Positions 35,641 through 44,500 of a DNA stretch of 64,000 nt are shown here, in pieces. The notes beneath the pieces were generated by a model. That model made no database searches. It had not been told where the DNA came from and was given only the letters and a program-made list of their open reading frames with translations. The number at the start of each line of letters is the position of its first letter. Positions within the stretch are counted from its first letter, which is position 1. The position numbers and the translations under genes are program-made. The DNA is from Paenibacillus ginsengarvi (lineage in GTDB: Bacteria > Bacillota > Bacilli > Paenibacillales > NBRC-103111): positions 62,001 to 126,000 of the forward strand of contig NZ_RBAH01000015.1 in assembly GCF_003626695.1 (NCBI RefSeq), in the 5' to 3' direction.

Positions 35641-36771
35641 CTACTCCAAAAGGAATCCTTTAAAATCGGCTCTGTCCGTTTCGCCCGAATAAACGTCCAA
35701 CCGGTACAGACCGATATCCAGTTCGCCCAGCACCGTTTCCGCTCCCGTCAGCGGCTTCCGCTCGCCGTTCATGCGGACGTAAGTGTGAGGGCAGCCCGAG
35801 CGGTACGCCTTGAGCGTAAGCTTCTTTTTGGAGCACACGAATACCCAGGCGGATAACAGCGGCTTATCTTCACGATCCGCTTTTTCGTAATCGACGAATA
35901 CTTTGAACGCGTCCGTAGGCGCCTCCGGCATCGTCAACCAATCCTCGGGCACGCAGTCGAATACATGCTGGCTGGAGTAGTCAACTTTCGTATACCCGTC
36001 CGCGAAGATGGTTCGAGGGCAAAGCTTGGCAAACAGAAACTGTGCCTCCGCCCTGTGGCCGATATCGCCGAAATGAAGCCGGTCCGATATGAGCGTACGG
36101 GCCGGAATGGACGAGTATAGAAGCAGCAGCTCGGTAAACCGGTTCAGGTCGATCAGCGCCAGGCCGTATTCGGCGGCAAGCTCGCGCTTGACTTCGTTTG
36201 CGACGGAGATGTGCTCGCTCGTTCGCATCGGGTATGTGCCGGCGTATTGGGTGATTACGCCCGGCTCCACTGTCGCCTGCGTAGTCAGTAGAAACGGCTG
36301 GATGCTTTTCGCGTAGCACCATTCGATGATGCTCTTGATCGACGTTTTGAAGCTGAGGCGATAGGCGTTCTCGTTCGGAAAACCGAGCCTGTCGTTAATG
36401 CCGAAGCCGATCCCGATCAAACGCACATCGCTGTACGCGGAGCTTTCGCCAAACTCCTGTTCAAGCACGCCAGTGGCCCAGTTCGCTGTCTGACCGCTGA
36501 AGCCGGCGTTGTACACGCGCAGCTCCGAATGGTTCGACGCTTGCCGGAGCAGCCGCTCCAGCACGGCCGAAAACGCGTTCGGCGACAAGTTGTCCGCCCC
36601 CAGCGTGTTCCGTGTCCAGTCGGATGTGTTCGACCCGTCAAATGTGCTGTCGCCGAAAAAGGCGATCGGGAACTTTTCGCCGGCAAGCCAAGATGTCCAT
36701 GCGTCATGGAACGTATAAATCGGTTCGCGGAAGCGGATATCGTCCGCTCCTGCGATCTGCTGTTGCGTCAA
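35641..36771 (-). CDS. SGNH/GDSL-type hydrolase, cytoplasmic
   Basis: 376 residues from a TTG start at 36771 with GGAGGTG at 6 bases; the longer ATG start lacks a site. SGNH blocks are present: block I FFGDSTFDG (nucleophile Ser42), block II AGFSGQT, block III GFGINDR and block V SDRLHFGDIGH (Asp and His). A C-terminal beta-rich region of about 110 residues follows (VFVCSKKKLTLKAYRSGCPHTYVRMNGER). The family includes esterases and carbohydrate deacetylases. Without a signal peptide it acts inside the cell. It is convergent with the glucan synthase gene and may or may not modify the same glycan. Confidence 0.85.
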   Translation of the reverse strand: MTQQQIAGADDIRFREPIYTFHDAWTSWLAGEKFPIAFFGDSTFDGSNTSDWTRNTLGADNLSPNAFSAVLERLLRQASNHSELRVYNAGFSGQTANWATGVLEQEFGESSAYSDVRLIGIGFGINDRLGFPNENAYRLSFKTSIKSIIEWCYAKSIQPFLLTTQATVEPGVITQYAGTYPMRTSEHISVANEVKRELAAEYGLALIDLNRFTELLLLYSSIPARTLISDRLHFGDIGHRAEAQFLFAKLCPRTIFADGYTKVDYSSQHVFDCVPEDWLTMPEAPTDAFKVFVDYEKADREDKPLLSAWVFVCSKKKLTLKAYRSGCPHTYVRMNGERKPLTGAETVLGELDIGLYRLDVYSGETDRADFKGFLLE

Positions 36772-36950
36772 TCGTAGCACCTCCGAAAATCGCTTGAATT
36801 TCCATTCCAAATGTTACATGATTTCCGTGGCGAAATCTATAACGGAAGCCGGGCAGGCCGTGTGTTGCCCTCAGAATTCTGTTGCGATGGCTCTGACTGG
36901 ACAAAGCGGTTGCCAAAGACGGACGGCTTGTGTCACAATCAATACAGATT

Positions 36951-36978
36951 TTGTGCGTTTTCCCTTGTTGGATACAAT
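36951..36978 (+). promoter_or_regulatory. SigA promoter candidate for the DUF7010-like gene
   Basis: TTGTGC (36951-36956), 16 bp, TACAAT (36973-36978), about 65 bases before the start codon. Confidence 0.5.
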
Positions 36979-37041
36979 TCCCTTCAGCGTCGCACGACAC
37001 GAAGGCATGAGAGTGACTACACAGAGAATAGGGGATTGGCA

Positions 37042-37617
37042 ATGAAAGCGATGGAGCAGCATTATAGGGAAATGAGCAAATGTTTATCCGCGTCGGCCAA
37101 GCGGGGAGTGCCGATGATAACAGCCGGTTGTCTGTTCTGGCTAGCGGCCGGTATAGCCGGCTGTATTCTCCCGCAGCATATTACGGTCTGGGTGTACATT
37201 TTCGGCATCGGCGCGATATTTCCGCTAGGTCTCGCCATGTCCAAACTGATGAAGGCGGACATGTTTGCCCAGGGCAATCCGCTCGGCACGCTGGCAGGAG
37301 TCGTCGGAGCGATGCAAATGCTGTTCGCGCCCGTAATGATTCTGATCCTGTTCCGCGAGCCCGAATGGATTCCGTTTACCGTCGGCGTTTTGACGGGAGC
37401 GCACTTTTTGCCGTTCGGGGTTATTTACAGAAGCAAGGCATATTTCTTTCTGTCCACCGCCACCGTGCTGACTGCGGCCGCTACCGGCTACTTCGCGACG
37501 GCGCAATCTTTTCTGGCGACGCCATTTGCGGTGCTCGCGGTGTATGCATTCGTTTGCGTCTGGCTTGTAAAGGAAAATAAAGCGATAGTCGTTCGCGGCA
37601 GCGGCGTGTCGGCCTAA
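37042..37617 (+). CDS. DUF7010-like integral membrane protein
   Basis: 191 residues. Six to seven hydrophobic segments can be drawn, beginning with ITAGCLFWLAAGIAGCILP and ending with FAVLAVYAFVCVWLV. The short cytoplasmic N-terminus is KAMEQHYREMSKCLSASAKRG. The pattern matches small uncharacterised Bacillota membrane proteins annotated as DUF7010. The ATG at 37042 has GGGG 10 bases upstream. Function is unknown, and neighbours do not help. Confidence 0.65.
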   Translation: MKAMEQHYREMSKCLSASAKRGVPMITAGCLFWLAAGIAGCILPQHITVWVYIFGIGAIFPLGLAMSKLMKADMFAQGNPLGTLAGVVGAMQMLFAPVMILILFREPEWIPFTVGVLTGAHFLPFGVIYRSKAYFFLSTATVLTAAATGYFATAQSFLATPFAVLAVYAFVCVWLVKENKAIVVRGSGVSA

Positions 37618-37757
37618 AAGGCCGAGTGGCAGAGCGCTGGAAGGGGAAGAGGGGGCTGATGCGGCCCGCTCTTTTTTGTCGATCCTAGATGGAATGAAAA
37701 TAGAGAGCGGCTCAATCTCTGCCGCGAGGCGAAGCCGCTGTCAGCCGATCTGGCAGC

Positions 37758-37939
37758 AGCGGAACCGAAAGTTCCGTTATGGTGCGAGGATTAGTTGGAT
37801 ACCGCTCGATAGCGGAAGTTCATGTTCCGTTAAGTCGGCAAAATAAGGCGAATCCAGCTCTTTCCAAGGCCATAGGGGAACAACTTGTTCCGTTATAGGG
37901 GGAACATGCAGCGTTTAGCGGAAGTTCCGGTTCCGTTCC
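37758..37939 (+). repeat. four copies of the 27-bp hairpin repeat (cluster B)
   Basis: Copies at 37758-37782, 37809-37834, 37872-37898 and 37915-37939, same orientation as cluster A. Pattern: (AT)AGCGGAAC-N5-GTTCCGTTATAG. The third copy is a near-perfect dyad. The gene-free stretch 37618-38032 contains nothing else I recognise. Confidence 0.7.
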
Positions 37940-38032
37940 TCGGCCGCGGTGTCCGCCCCTTATGCGGCATCGGCAAAGGAGATCGAACTAGGCCAGGCCT
38001 TCTATCGATACGCCCTGCAATAAGGCTTCTTA

Positions 38033-39217
38033 TTACAGCATATGCCGCTGCCACTCTCCCTCAATCGGAGCGGCGGGAGGGACGGGCAGCTTCAGCTCCT
38101 GGGCCGCGATGCGAAGATAATGGATGGAATAGGCGATATCGGTTTCTGCGGCGGGTAAATGAGTGGATAGCGGAAAAACCGGATCGACATGCTCGATAAG
38201 CTTCAGGTCTTTCTTGTACAGCGCCGCGTCCCAGCGAATGTTCGCGATTGAACGGAGGACCGCTTCCAGCGGCAGCCCGGTTTCTTTGCAAACGGCCGGC
38301 GCCGCAAGCTGCGGTTGCTCGCGGAACAAACGGCTGGCGTGCAGGTGGGCTTTCAAATATGCCACCGTTATATCCTCATGGTCCCGAACCCAGCCCTTCT
38401 CCGCGGCTACGCCGGCAAAAAAGGCCGAGCCCAGCTCGCGCTCGAATATCGGCTCGCCGATCCGCTCGTGCCGGGCGATACTGAGATAAGGCTCCCACAT
38501 CATAGTCGCGCCGAGTCTGCCCTGGCGCAAGCTCTCGAGGCTGTCCTCGATCGAGCGGTGAACGATATTCAGCTCGGGCAACTGGTAGGACTCCAGCATT
38601 TTTCTCAGCCGGTATTCGCTGTTCGTGCGGGTGGTCGTTGCGAGCGGGAGCGTAGCAAGTTCGGATGGATGCTCGAGATCGACTCCGCGCGGCACGACGA
38701 AGGCAAACCCGCTGCCTGGCGGCGACTTGCCTGCGCCGGCGAGCAGTACGGGATGGAAGTCCGGCATCATCCGGCCGAGCAATTGACTTACCGAGAAGGC
38801 GTAGTCTCCGAACGTTGCGATGTGAATATGACCCGCCAGTAAGCCTTTGACCAGCTCCATGCCGTCTTTTGCGCGGTGCCAGCGAACATCGATCCGGTCG
38901 TGCGGCCTTATGCGGGCCAGCTCCTTGTCGAGCAGGCCGAACGTTTTCATGACGATGGGGCTCCACATATGCGTCGAAACCGCCGTGTATCCGATCGTCA
39001 GCACCGGCTCGGAGGCGGTCTCGGCTAGAGTGCGGGGCGTGCGGACCATTTCGCGGTACCAGCGCTGAACTTCATATTTGTCAAAATAAATTTCTTTGCC
39101 GATCTTGATGCTCGGCAGCCGCTTATGCTTGCGCCAGCGGTCGATCGTCGAACGGCTGACGTCCAGATGCTCCATCACTTCCTGGATCGACATATAGTGC
39201 AGTTGGTCCTTCAGCAT
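38033..39217 (-). CDS. HTH (excisionase-type) / solute-binding-protein-like fusion regulator
   Basis: 394 residues with no signal peptide. Residues 9-57 (MSIQEVMEHLDVSRSTIDRWRKHKRLPSIKIGKEIYF...) form an excisionase/MerR-like winged HTH. From residue 72 onward the protein looks like an SsuA/THI5-type ABC substrate-binding protein (LTIGYTAV, GMELVKGLLAGHIHIATFGDYAFSVS, GSGFAFVVPRGVDL, LATTTRTNSEYRLRKMLES, LGATMMWEPYLS). The binding domain should therefore act as an intracellular ligand sensor for a one-component transcription factor. It is divergent from a sulfur-acquisition operon, which makes a sulfonate or organosulfur compound the likely ligand (inference). I know of no named family with this exact arrangement. 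Confidence 0.8.
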   Translation of the reverse strand: MLKDQLHYMSIQEVMEHLDVSRSTIDRWRKHKRLPSIKIGKEIYFDKYEVQRWYREMVRTPRTLAETASEPVLTIGYTAVSTHMWSPIVMKTFGLLDKELARIRPHDRIDVRWHRAKDGMELVKGLLAGHIHIATFGDYAFSVSQLLGRMMPDFHPVLLAGAGKSPPGSGFAFVVPRGVDLEHPSELATLPLATTTRTNSEYRLRKMLESYQLPELNIVHRSIEDSLESLRQGRLGATMMWEPYLSIARHERIGEPIFERELGSAFFAGVAAEKGWVRDHEDITVAYLKAHLHASRLFREQPQLAAPAVCKETGLPLEAVLRSIANIRWDAALYKKDLKLIEHVDPVFPLSTHLPAAETDIAYSIHYLRIAAQELKLPVPPAAPIEGEWQRHML

Positions 39218-39300
39218 GCTTAGCCCAGCCCCTCTCTGGATGTAAAATATTGGGCATTTTCATCGATGATGGTCAGCGGCAACTTATTTTACTCAAATCG

Positions 39301-39351
39301 TTGACAATTCGCTTCATTAAACCTAGTATATCGATAAGAATTAAATGAATT
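39301..39351 (+). promoter_or_regulatory. consensus SigA promoter and operator candidate of the sulfur operon
   Basis: TTGACA (39301-39306), 17 bp, TAGTAT (39324-39329). Overlapping the start region are TATCGATA (39328-39335) and the dyad GAATT-N5-AATTC, well placed for a repressor. A related CATCGATG lies further upstream in the same divergent region. Confidence 0.65.
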
Positions 39352-39385
39352 CAACTGCTTTTTCAAAAAAAAGGAGTGGGTCCGA

Positions 39386-40219
39386 TTGTCATCTACTGTC
39401 AGTGCCGAATGGCTCCGTGAGCATTTGCGCGATCCGGACGTGATCGCAGTGGACTGCCGGTTTATTCTGAGTAACCCGCTCGCGGGCAGACAGGCCTACG
39501 AGGCCGGGCATTTGCCGGGTGCGGTCTATTTCGATCTTGAGCTCGACTTGTCCGCGGAGGTCGGCCTTCATGGCGGAAGGCATCCGCTGCCTGATCCGGA
39601 CTTGCTGGCGGCCAAGCTTGGAACTGCGGGTATCGGCGAGAATGCGATCGTTGTAGCTTACGATGATCAAGGCGGCGCAATGGCGTCGCGCCTTTGGTGG
39701 CTGCTTACGTATTACGGACATCCCCGCGTGTATGTGCTGGAGGGCGGGTACAGCGGCTGGAGCCGCAGCGGGTTTGAAATTACAACGGACGTCCCGTCCA
39801 GAGCAGGGAAAACGTTCGTTCCAAAGCTCCGGCGCGACTTGCTTGCGGAAACGGGCGACGTCGAACGGAGTCTCGAAGACCGGCGGACGATACTCGTCGA
39901 TTCGCGCGAAATCCGCAGGTACAAGGGACTGGAGGAGCCGGTCGACAAAACGGCGGGCCATATCCCCGGAGCGGTGCATTACTTTTGGAAGGATGTGTTT
40001 ACTTCCGAAGGACGTTTGAAGACGCCCGAGCTGTTGAAGGAGCATTTCCGGGAATTGGAGAAGTCCGAACAAATCATTGTGTACTGCGGGTCGGGAGTTA
40101 CGGCTTGCCCGAACGTACTCGCTCTCGCCGAGGCGGGATTCACGAACGTCAGACTGTACAGCGGGAGCTGGAGCGACTGGATTTCATATCCAGAGAATCC
40201 GGTTGCGACACTGAAATGA
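39386..40219 (+). CDS. thiosulfate/3-mercaptopyruvate sulfurtransferase (double rhodanese)
   Basis: 277 residues from a TTG start with AAGGAG 9 bases upstream. Two rhodanese domains: an inactive N-terminal one (residues 1-135, DVIAVDCRFILSNPLAGRQAYEAGHLPGAVYFDLELDLS) and a catalytic one with Cys234 in the loop CGSGVTA. It transfers sulfane sulfur from thiosulfate or mercaptopyruvate to cyanide or other thiols. First gene of the operon reaching to 45960, where it could handle sulfur released by the two monooxygenases or imported as thiosulfate. Confidence 0.9.
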   Translation: MSSTVSAEWLREHLRDPDVIAVDCRFILSNPLAGRQAYEAGHLPGAVYFDLELDLSAEVGLHGGRHPLPDPDLLAAKLGTAGIGENAIVVAYDDQGGAMASRLWWLLTYYGHPRVYVLEGGYSGWSRSGFEITTDVPSRAGKTFVPKLRRDLLAETGDVERSLEDRRTILVDSREIRRYKGLEEPVDKTAGHIPGAVHYFWKDVFTSEGRLKTPELLKEHFRELEKSEQIIVYCGSGVTACPNVLALAEAGFTNVRLYSGSWSDWISYPENPVATLK

Positions 40220-40264
40220 AACACATATTGAAACATGAAACTGCTGACCGGACAACCGGAGGCT

Positions 40265-40306
40265 AAGATCGTCACACGCGGCAGCGGTGCGGTCTTGGCC
40301 TTTTTT
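40265..40306 (+). terminator. intra-operon terminator or attenuator
   Basis: AAGATCG (40265-40271) pairs with CGGTCTT (40290-40296), with CAC/GTG inside, then TTGGCC and six Us. It stands between the sulfurtransferase and the first monooxygenase gene and may lower expression of the downstream genes. Confidence 0.5.
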
Positions 40307-40332
40307 GGTTCGGCAAAAGGAGAGTGGCGAAC

Positions 40333-41520
40333 ATGGGCATTCGAACGGGGCAAATGAGTCTTGCCGTTTCCGTTCAGGGGGCGGGCTTTTATCCACGAAG
40401 CTGGCGGCATCCCGGGGCAGAGCCGGACCGTTTGCTCGATCCGGCCTATTATTACACGCTGGCCCAAACCGCCGAACGAGGCAAGCTCGATCTGTTGTTT
40501 CTCGATCATACGGCCATAACCGACGGGCTGCGAGCAGCGGGCAGGGAGCCGGGCTTGCCGCTCGAGCCTTTCACGCTGCTTGGCGCGATCGCTTCGGTGA
40601 CGAGCCATATCGGTCTTGGCGCGGCCGCATCGACAAACGCGATCGAACCGTTTGCCGTTGCCCGCCAGCTTGCGGCGCTGGATCACTTAAGCGGCGGCAG
40701 GCTCGCCTGGGTTGCAAGTATTGCCGACGAGACGGAGCCGAGGCGGCTGCGCGGCGGACCGCCGGAGCTAGCATGGACGGAGAAGCTCGCGCGGCGGCGG
40801 GAGTTTGTAGACGTAGCCGAGCGGCTGTGGGACAGCTGGGAGGACGGCGCCGTCATCGTCGACCGGGCTTCGGGCCGGTATATCGATGCGGGCAAGGTGC
40901 ATCTGATCGATTTTGCCGGCGACTATTTCCGGGTGCGCGGACCGTTAAGCCTGCCGCGTCCCCCGCAAGGATATCCGGTGAGGATCGGCGTGTACGGCGA
41001 TGAAGAGGAAGCGGCTGTTACGGGAGCGGACGCGGCGGAGCTTGTGTTTGCTTCGGCCGGAAGCGCCGAACAAGCCGCCGACTTATACAAACGGCTCAAA
41101 TCCGGGATTGCCGCAAAAGGGCGTGCACCCGACAGCGTCAAGGTGCTGATGAACGTTACTCCAATACTGGGCTCTACCAAGGAGGAGGCCCGCCGGAGGG
41201 CGGCGGAGCTTGCAGAGTGCGCGGCCGAATCGCAGGAGGGGGTTATCGCTGCTTTGCCCGATCCGCACGTATTCGTAGGAACACCGGAGGGGCTGGCCGA
41301 GCGGATGGAGGAGTGGTACCGCGCTTACGGCAGTGACGGCTTTCACGTCAAGCCTGCTTTGCTGCCGGCCGGAATAGAGGAACTGGTAGACGAAGTCGTA
41401 CCGATTTTGCAGCGAAAAGGGCTGTTTCGCACCGATTACGAGGACGGCGTCTTGCGCAGCCGTCTGGGGCTGCCGGATGTTCCGGCCCGTCAGCGGGACA
41501 TAGAGGAGGCGAGGCGATGA
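40333..41520 (+). CDS. LLM class flavin-dependent monooxygenase
   Basis: 395 residues from ATG 40333 (10 bases after AAAAGGAG; the GTG at 40324 is too close). It is a bacterial-luciferase-like TIM barrel of the NtaA/SnaA/DszA group: SWRHPGAEPDRLLDPAYYYTLAQTAERGKLDLLFLDH, SHIGLGAAASTNAIEPFAVARQLAALDHLSGGRLAWV. It uses reduced FMN and O2 to cleave C-S or C-N bonds. No flavin reductase is encoded nearby, so reduced flavin must come from elsewhere. It overlaps the next monooxygenase by 4 bases, suggesting two enzymes acting on related organosulfur compounds. Confidence 0.88.
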   Translation: MGIRTGQMSLAVSVQGAGFYPRSWRHPGAEPDRLLDPAYYYTLAQTAERGKLDLLFLDHTAITDGLRAAGREPGLPLEPFTLLGAIASVTSHIGLGAAASTNAIEPFAVARQLAALDHLSGGRLAWVASIADETEPRRLRGGPPELAWTEKLARRREFVDVAERLWDSWEDGAVIVDRASGRYIDAGKVHLIDFAGDYFRVRGPLSLPRPPQGYPVRIGVYGDEEEAAVTGADAAELVFASAGSAEQAADLYKRLKSGIAAKGRAPDSVKVLMNVTPILGSTKEEARRRAAELAECAAESQEGVIAALPDPHVFVGTPEGLAERMEEWYRAYGSDGFHVKPALLPAGIEELVDEVVPILQRKGLFRTDYEDGVLRSRLGLPDVPARQRDIEEARR

Positions 41521-42851
41521 GCGGCGCTAGGCAGCTTCATCTCGGCGTATTTTTGTTAAATACCGGTCAGCATACCGTAGGTTGGCGGCACCCGGAAACG
41601 GAGGCGGACCGTATGCTCGATATGAGCTTCTACCGGCAATTCGCCAGGCTGGCGGAGAAAGGATTGTTCGATACGATCCTGGTGCTCGAGCAGATCGCGA
41701 TCGGCGAGCAAAACGGGAAAGTGCTCGAGGAGCGCCCGATCCCGACGCCGGACACGTTAACGCTGCTGTCGGTCATGGCTTCGGCGACGGAGTATATCGG
41801 ACTGACCGGCACGTTGTCCACGACCTACAACGATCCGTTCCATGTCGCCACCCGTTTCGCTACGCTCGACCATCTGAGCGGCGGCCGCGCCGGCTGGAAC
41901 ATGGTCACCTCGCAGGACCCGCGTCTCGCTTCCCAGTACAGCAAGGAGGCGCATATGGACCATGCCGAGCGGTACCGGCGCGCGAATGAATTCGTCGAAG
42001 TAGCTATGAAGCTGTGGGATAGCCGCGACTATGGAGCACTGCCGGCGGATCGCAGATCCGGGCTTTATTACGATCCTGCCAAAGTGCACAAAATCGACCA
42101 TAGCGGCGACTTTTTCGCGATACAGGGCAGCTCGTACGTTCCTCGCCCGATTCAGGGGCATCCGGTTTTGTTTCAGGCAGGGTCTTCGGGGAGCGGCATG
42201 CAGTTCGCGGCGCAGAAGGCGGAGGTTGTGTTTACCGCCCAAGATAACCTGCACGACGCGAAGGCGTACTATACGGCGCTGAAAGGAATGCTGAGCCAGT
42301 ACGGCCGCATGCCCGGTCAGCTTCATATATTGCCAGGGCTTTCGCCGTATCTCAGCTCGACCGAGAAGGAGGCGAAGGAACGCGAGGAGCAGTTTAACGA
42401 ACTCGTGCTTCCCGAAATCGCGGTGAAGACGCTGTCCGGCACCATTGATGTGGACCTGAGCACGTATCCGCTCGACGCCCCGTTTCCGTACTGGGAAATC
42501 GATCCGGCGTCGAACAACAGCAAGAAAAGCAGGCTCCAGCTGCTGAAAGATCTGGGGGAGCGCGAGAAGCCGACGATCCGGCAAATGAGCAAGCACGTGG
42601 TCTCCGCCGGCGGACATCATACGTTTACCGGCACGCCGGAGCAGCTGGCCGATCTGATGGAGCAGTGGCACGACGAGGGAGCGTGCGACGGGTTTAACAT
42701 TATGCCGTCCCATTATTTCCGCGGACTCGAGGAGTTCGTCGAGCAAGTCGTGCCGCTGCTTCAGAAGCGGGGCCGGTACCGAACCGAATATACGGGAAGC
42801 ACGCTGCGCGACCATCTCGGTCTTGCCCGTCCCGTCAACCGCTGGTCATAG
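41517..42851 (+). CDS. LLM class flavin-dependent monooxygenase (NtaA/DszA/DmoA family)
   Basis: 444 residues, starting in an ATGA overlap with the preceding gene. It is a longer member of the same group, with GWRHPETEADRMLDMSFYRQFARLAEKGLFDTILVLEQIA, TEYIGLTGTLSTTYNDPFHVATRFATLDHLSGGRAGWNMVTSQDPRLASQYS, and the group-typical KVHKIDHSGDFFAIQGSSYVPRPIQGHPVLFQAGSSGSGMQFAAQKAEVVFTA. Members oxidise dibenzothiophene sulfone, dimethylsulfide, nitrilotriacetate or related substrates. The operon's rhodanese and cystine-type transporter argue for an organosulfur compound. Confidence 0.9.
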   Translation: MSGARQLHLGVFLLNTGQHTVGWRHPETEADRMLDMSFYRQFARLAEKGLFDTILVLEQIAIGEQNGKVLEERPIPTPDTLTLLSVMASATEYIGLTGTLSTTYNDPFHVATRFATLDHLSGGRAGWNMVTSQDPRLASQYSKEAHMDHAERYRRANEFVEVAMKLWDSRDYGALPADRRSGLYYDPAKVHKIDHSGDFFAIQGSSYVPRPIQGHPVLFQAGSSGSGMQFAAQKAEVVFTAQDNLHDAKAYYTALKGMLSQYGRMPGQLHILPGLSPYLSSTEKEAKEREEQFNELVLPEIAVKTLSGTIDVDLSTYPLDAPFPYWEIDPASNNSKKSRLQLLKDLGEREKPTIRQMSKHVVSAGGHHTFTGTPEQLADLMEQWHDEGACDGFNIMPSHYFRGLEEFVEQVVPLLQKRGRYRTEYTGSTLRDHLGLARPVNRWS

Positions 42852-42884
42852 CCATAAATCCATTTTGCCAAAGGAGAAACCGAC

Positions 42885-43775
42885 ATGAATGTATACACCC
42901 GCAAACCAATGCACGCACTATTAATCGTCACTGCAATACTGCTGCTGCTTGCAGGCTGCGGAAAGGAGGCTACGCAGGCATCCGCAGGCGGCCAGTCGGG
43001 ATCGTCCGCCAAAACGACGCCGAAAGTGGTCAAAGCCGCGTTGAATACAGTCCCGGTGCCGCTGTTCAGCTATTTGGACGAAAACAACAAACCGGCCGGC
43101 TTTATGATCGACTATTTGAAGGAGCTGGAGAAGAAGCTGCCGGATTACAAATTCGAGTACGAGTCGGCCGACAACGAAGGCCAATTGATCGGGACCGATA
43201 CCGGGAAGTATGCATTCGCCGCAAACTTCTGGTTCAAAAATCCGGAGCGCGAGAAAAAGTATTTGTACCCGCAGCAGGAATTCGGCTACTCCATTACGGC
43301 GCTTGCGGTGAAGCCGGAACGAAACGATATCAAGACACTGGACGATCTCGTCGGCAAGAAGCTGGTACCGATGACGCCGGTATCCGGGTTCCGCTACATT
43401 TTGAAAGATTATAACCTGAACCATCCCGGCAAAGAGATCAAAATCGAAGATGTGGAGAAAACGACGCCGGCCGACGATCTGAAGCTGGTGGAGTCGGGAA
43501 AATACGATGCGCATTTGCTGAACGTCGTCCATTTTGAAGATGCGGTCAAAAAGCTGAACCTGAATTTGAAAGTCGGCGGCATTATTTCGAAGGAACCGGT
43601 CTACCTGCTCTTTAACAAAAACCAGACGGAGCTGGCCAAAATCATCGACGAGAAAACAGTGGAGCTGATCAAGGATGGGACGCTGCCGAAGCTGTCGGAG
43701 AAATGGTTCCGCGTCGACGTCTTCAAAAGCCTGGAGTACGTACAGCAAGGCTATAAATTCCGGAAAGACGGGTAA
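42885..43775 (+). CDS. amino-acid-type (cystine-like) substrate-binding lipoprotein
   Basis: 296 residues. The lipoprotein signal ends in LLLLAGCG. The mature protein is a family 3 (polar amino acid) binding protein, as in NTVPVPLFSYLDENNKPAGFMIDYLKELEKKLPDYKFEYESADNEGQLIGTDTGKYAFAANFWFKNPEREKKYLYP. The overall resemblance is to TcyJ/TcyK-type cystine or sulfur-amino-acid binders. The missing part of the importer follows directly (two permeases and an ATPase), completing an ABC system with this protein as the external receptor. Confidence 0.9.
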   Translation: MNVYTRKPMHALLIVTAILLLLAGCGKEATQASAGGQSGSSAKTTPKVVKAALNTVPVPLFSYLDENNKPAGFMIDYLKELEKKLPDYKFEYESADNEGQLIGTDTGKYAFAANFWFKNPEREKKYLYPQQEFGYSITALAVKPERNDIKTLDDLVGKKLVPMTPVSGFRYILKDYNLNHPGKEIKIEDVEKTTPADDLKLVESGKYDAHLLNVVHFEDAVKKLNLNLKVGGIISKEPVYLLFNKNQTELAKIIDEKTVELIKDGTLPKLSEKWFRVDVFKSLEYVQQGYKFRKDG

Positions 43776-43781
43776 GCGGAC

Positions 43782-44483
43782 ATGGGCGCGTCCGGATGGG
43801 ATACAACGTTAACCTTGATCCAGCGGATTGCCGAGCGGCTGCCGATCACCCTCTCGATTTTGCTGCTGTCACTGTTGTTCGGCCTTTTGCTCGGATTCGG
43901 AATTGCCGTCGTTCGCATTCAGCGAAGGCCGATCCCTTACGCTCTAGCTACGTGCTACATTTCCTTCATGCGCTGCACGCCGACGATCGTTCAGCTGTTT
44001 CTCGTATACTACGGGCTGCCGCAACTGCTCATGCTGGCGGGCGTCGATGTGAACGGTTGGGATAAACTCATTTTCGCCGTTATCACCTTCTCCCTGCACA
44101 GCGCGGCCTATTTTTCCGAGGTCATCCGCTCGGCTTATCTCGCCGTAGGGATCGGCCAACTGGAAGCCGCATACAGCATCGGTATGAGCAGCGGACAGAT
44201 GCTGAGACGGATCGTACTGCCACAAGCCTTCGGCATTGCCATTCCGAATCTGGGCAACAATGTGCTCATTTTGCTGAAAGAAACGTCGCTCGCCTTCTCG
44301 ATCGGCATTACCGATATGATGGGGCAGGTGCAGATCATTTTGGGCAATAATTACGGCGCGAACAGCTTGCGGATGTACATGATCGTCGCGCTTATGTACT
44401 GGGTGCTGAGCGCCGCTCTCGAGCGGGCGTTCGTCGGAATGGAGAAGCGTTACCGGAAGGGCCGGGTCACGTTGGCGGGTTAA
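43782..44483 (+). CDS. amino acid ABC transporter permease (TcyL/TcyB-like)
   Basis: 233 residues starting 6 bases after the binding-protein gene. It has the His/Glu/Gln permease pattern: ITLSILLLSLLFGLLLGFGIAVVR, FMRCTPTIVQLFLVYYGLPQLL and the cytoplasmic EAA loop ERGQLEAAYSIGMSSGQMLRRIVLPQAFGIAIPNLGNN in equivalent form. Five membrane helices are evident. Half of the transmembrane channel; its partner permease is the next gene. Confidence 0.9.
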   Translation: MGASGWDTTLTLIQRIAERLPITLSILLLSLLFGLLLGFGIAVVRIQRRPIPYALATCYISFMRCTPTIVQLFLVYYGLPQLLMLAGVDVNGWDKLIFAVITFSLHSAAYFSEVIRSAYLAVGIGQLEAAYSIGMSSGQMLRRIVLPQAFGIAIPNLGNNVLILLKETSLAFSIGITDMMGQVQIILGNNYGANSLRMYMIVALMYWVLSAALERAFVGMEKRYRKGRVTLAG

Positions 44484-44500
44484 ACAAGGGAGGAGGACGT

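Noticed and set aside
9987..37939. CRISPR array for the two clusters of 27-bp repeats
   Set aside because: Copies are dyads with degenerate stems, spacers vary in length, and no cas genes are present.
39218..39385. SAM-I (S-box) riboswitch in front of the sulfur operon
   Set aside because: The leader after the promoter is only about 50 bases and has no S-box motifs or terminator before the first gene.
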